From positions 1-7,606 of the forward strand of contig JAGRHB010000084.1 of assembly GCA_020445245.1 (NCBI GenBank): a stretch of DNA of 7,606 bases, read 5' to 3'. The notes under the pieces are model-generated. The model searched no databases. It was given only the letters and a program-made list of their open reading frames with translations, and was not told the origin of the DNA. The translations under genes and the position numbers were made by a program. Of the stretch, positions 5,785-7,606 are shown one piece after another; the first letter of the stretch is position 1, and each line of letters begins with the position of its first letter. Origin of the DNA: Gammaproteobacteria bacterium (GTDB lineage Bacteria > Pseudomonadota > Gammaproteobacteria > Chromatiales > Sedimenticolaceae).

Positions 5785-7278
5785 ATGAACCTGCCACGTA
5801 GCGCGCGCGTCCTCGTCGCCCTGGCCGTACTGGTCCTCAGCCTGGCGGCATTGCTGCTGGTGCTGACGATCAGCGAGGCCACGCTGAACATCCAGGCACG
5901 CCTGGCCGAGGTGCCGGCATGGCTGCGCTATGGCTGGTGGGGCCTGCTCGCCGTCGCCGGTCTGCTGCTCGGTTGGGTGCTGTGGCGGGTCCTGCGCCCG
6001 CGTGTTGCGGCGCGGCACGCGCGTCACGACCAGTCCCCGATCACCGCCGAGCAGGTGACAGCGGCCATCGACAAGGCGGAGGCGCTGGGTGCCGACACGA
6101 CCGCGGTGCACCGCGAGCTGGCGGAGAGGCAGCGACGGCGTGAACACGCAGAGATCCATGTGGCGCTGTTTGGCGAGATATCCAGCGGCAAATCGGCATT
6201 GGCACAGGCACTGCTGCCGCAGGCCGAAATCACGAGTGACGTGCGCGGCGGGACCACGCGAGAGCTGACCCGCTATACCTGGCACAGTCCCGGCGGTGAC
6301 AGCCTGCTGCTGACAGACATGCCGGGAACCGCCGAGGCGGATGGCACGCTGGACCGGCTTGCCGCCGACGAGGCTCGACGTGCCCATATCGTGGTCTATG
6401 TCAGCGATGGCGACCTCAATCGCTCTCAGCACCAGGCGCTGAAGGAGCTGCTGCAGCTGCAAAAGCCGTTGATCCTGGTACTGAACAAGACAGACCGCTA
6501 CAACACCGCCGAGACCGCGGCGCTGTCGGCCAGACTCGGCGGGCTGCTCGATTCTCACCCAAATACGGCGTTCGTGCAGGCCTCGGCGGCGACCACACGC
6601 CAGGTCGTCCGCCACATGCCCGACGGCACCGAACAGCTGGAGAGCCGCGCCGTGGCACCGCAGGTGCAGGCGGTCAGCAGCGCCCTGCAACGAATGATCG
6701 ATGGCAATCAGCAGATCCTGGACCGGCTTAGCGACAGTGCGACCTTTGTCCTCGCTTCGGAAAAACTCGATGAGGCAATTGACGCAACACGCCAGACCCG
6801 GGCCAATGAACTGATCGACAGCTATGCCGTCAAAGCCGTGATCGGGGCATTGGCGGCAATCACGCCGGGCTCGGACCTGCTGATCCAGGGGTATCTTGGC
6901 ACCCAGCTGGTGCGCGAGCTCGCGGCGATCTACGACACCAAGGTCGGCAGGGTCGACACCGAGCTGCTGTTGACCCTGGTGCAAAAGCACGCCGGGCGCG
7001 CTCACACTCTGCTGCTGGCGGTGGCCGGCAATGCGCTCAAAGCCTTCCCCGGTGTCGGTACGCTGGCGGGCGGTGCACTGCACGCCTTGGCCTACGGCAT
7101 CATATTCCGCACACTCGGCCGCGCGCTGAGCATCACGCTGGCGACACGTGGCGAGTTGCACCCGCGGCAGGCGGCCAAGTTGTTCGAGGAGAAACTCGGT
7201 GAAGATCTGGACACGTCTGCGCGCGGCCTTGCCCGCGTGGTTGTCAGGCAAATCGGCAACGACCGGCACGGCGACTGA
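5785..7278 (+). CDS. Membrane-associated Ras-like GTPase with DUF697-type C-terminus
   Basis: A 497-residue GTP-binding protein related to the HSR1/Era-like GTPases that carry a DUF697 region (the region also found in E. coli YcjF). ATG 5785 has GGGGA at 5774-5778, 6 nt upstream. Two N-terminal hydrophobic segments (about 9-29 and 49-70) form a membrane hairpin, and the basic stretch after the second (RVLRPRVAARHARH) places the remainder in the cytoplasm. The G domain has all motifs: G1 GEISSGKS (130-137), G2 with Thr157/158, G3 DMPG (178-181), G4 NKTD (234-237), and G5-like ASA (265-267). After a helical linker, about 340-480 shows the DUF697 pattern, with hydrophobic Gly/Ala-rich segments and PGSD/PGVG turns. 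Its role is unknown; membrane stress or envelope remodelling have been suggested for relatives, but nothing here proves it. The next GTPase gene starts inside its 3' end. Confidence 0.88.
   Translation: MNLPRSARVLVALAVLVLSLAALLLVLTISEATLNIQARLAEVPAWLRYGWWGLLAVAGLLLGWVLWRVLRPRVAARHARHDQSPITAEQVTAAIDKAEALGADTTAVHRELAERQRRREHAEIHVALFGEISSGKSALAQALLPQAEITSDVRGGTTRELTRYTWHSPGGDSLLLTDMPGTAEADGTLDRLAADEARRAHIVVYVSDGDLNRSQHQALKELLQLQKPLILVLNKTDRYNTAETAALSARLGGLLDSHPNTAFVQASAATTRQVVRHMPDGTEQLESRAVAPQVQAVSSALQRMIDGNQQILDRLSDSATFVLASEKLDEAIDATRQTRANELIDSYAVKAVIGALAAITPGSDLLIQGYLGTQLVRELAAIYDTKVGRVDTELLLTLVQKHAGRAHTLLLAVAGNALKAFPGVGTLAGGALHALAYGIIFRTLGRALSITLATRGELHPRQAAKLFEEKLGEDLDTSARGLARVVVRQIGNDRHGD
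7186..7191 (+). promoter_or_regulatory. Strong Shine-Dalgarno deciding the GTG start of the second GTPase
   Basis: GAGGAG is followed after 7 nt by GTG at 7199. It lies inside the first GTPase gene (FEEK codons) and is the best ribosome binding site ahead of the downstream gene, supporting an 80-nt overlap. Confidence 0.6.
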
Positions 7279-7606
7279 ATCGGCCGGTGACACCCATCTC
7301 TCGCTGGCGCGCGAGAGCCTGCGCGAACTGCTCAGTGATGAGCGCGTGCCGCAGGAGATACGCGCGCTGCTGGCCGAGGACTACCAGCAGGTCCAGGCAA
7401 TGCTGGACAAACTCGAACACGGGCATATCCACATTGCGGTTTTCGGCCGCGTCAGTGTCGGCAAATCGGCACTGGTCAACGCCCTGTTGGGTGAACAGCG
7501 CTTCAGCACCAGCCCGCTTCACGGCGAGACCCGGACCGTCCAGAGTGGCCAGTGGCGCGAGTTTCACGATGGCAACGTCTACCTGATCGATACCCCCGGG
7601 ATCAAC
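7199..7606 (+). CDS. Second Ras-like GTPase, tandem paralogue (3' end outside window)
   Basis: The frame beginning at GTG 7199 stays open to the window edge (136 codons). The first residues are MKIWTRLRAALPAW, an amphipathic, basic start without a clear membrane helix. A helical stretch at about 34-73 precedes the G domain: G1 GRVSVGKSAL at 83-92, a probable G2 threonine in GETRT at 109-113, and G3 DTPG at 131-134, after which the window ends. The layout and P-loop context (IHIAVFG versus IHVALFG) closely resemble the upstream GTPase, so the two are probably paralogues acting together. A GTG at 7287 lies in a different frame and is not its start; internal GTG 7334 and ATG 7391 are in frame but lack a comparable ribosome binding site. 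The start is inferred from the Shine-Dalgarno; the GTPase identity is clear. Confidence 0.82.
   Translation, partial: MKIWTRLRAALPAWLSGKSATTGTATESAGDTHLSLARESLRELLSDERVPQEIRALLAEDYQQVQAMLDKLEHGHIHIAVFGRVSVGKSALVNALLGEQRFSTSPLHGETRTVQSGQWREFHDGNVYLIDTPGIN

Noticed and set aside
5767..7293. Long open frame on the minus strand opposite the first GTPase
   Set aside because: The plus-strand frame has all GTPase motifs; the reverse translation is Gln/Arg-rich with no recognisable domain, a typical shadow in GC-rich DNA.
7287..7586. Short plus-strand frame from GTG 7287
   Set aside because: It is out of frame with the P-loop and DTPG motifs and its translation is Arg/Ser/Cys-rich with no motif; the real frame starts at GTG 7199.

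Overview
The window reads as a chromosomal segment of a GC-rich gammaproteobacterium. RdgC, TcdA and MnmH/SelU resemble their Enterobacteria/Pseudomonas counterparts as I recall them, but the genus cannot be named from sequence alone. No tRNA or rRNA gene, transposase, integrase, direct-repeat array or CRISPR was seen. Coding density is very high. The only sizeable non-coding stretches are the 110-bp divergent region at about 1686-1795 and an AT-rich 142-bp region at 5177-5318.

Left block (1-2914): the 3' part of rdgC (RecA modulator) runs into tcdA on the opposite strand with no base between the two stop codons. tcdA (tRNA t6A37 dehydratase) is divergent from mnmH/selU (tRNA 2-selenouridine synthase). 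Two enzymes that modify the anticodon loop therefore share one short control region.

Middle block (2898-5176): mnmH is followed by two overlapping genes. The first encodes an exported trypsin-like serine protease with an unrecognised four-cysteine C-terminal domain. The second encodes an FHA-domain protein with about five membrane helices. The overlaps are 17 and 13 nt, so the three genes look like one translationally coupled unit. The protease/FHA pair is the best candidate in the window for a poorly described system: the cytoplasmic side could read a phosphopeptide and the periplasmic side could carry proteolysis.

Right block (5177-7606): after the AT-rich gap, which holds a candidate promoter and inverted repeats, comes a small basic coiled-coil/winged-helix-like protein with a good ribosome binding site. 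Two tandem membrane-associated or cytosolic Ras-like GTPases follow. The first has two N-terminal membrane helices and a DUF697-type C-terminus. The second is cut by the window edge and most likely starts at a GTG inside the first, 80 nt before its stop codon, behind a strong Shine-Dalgarno sequence.
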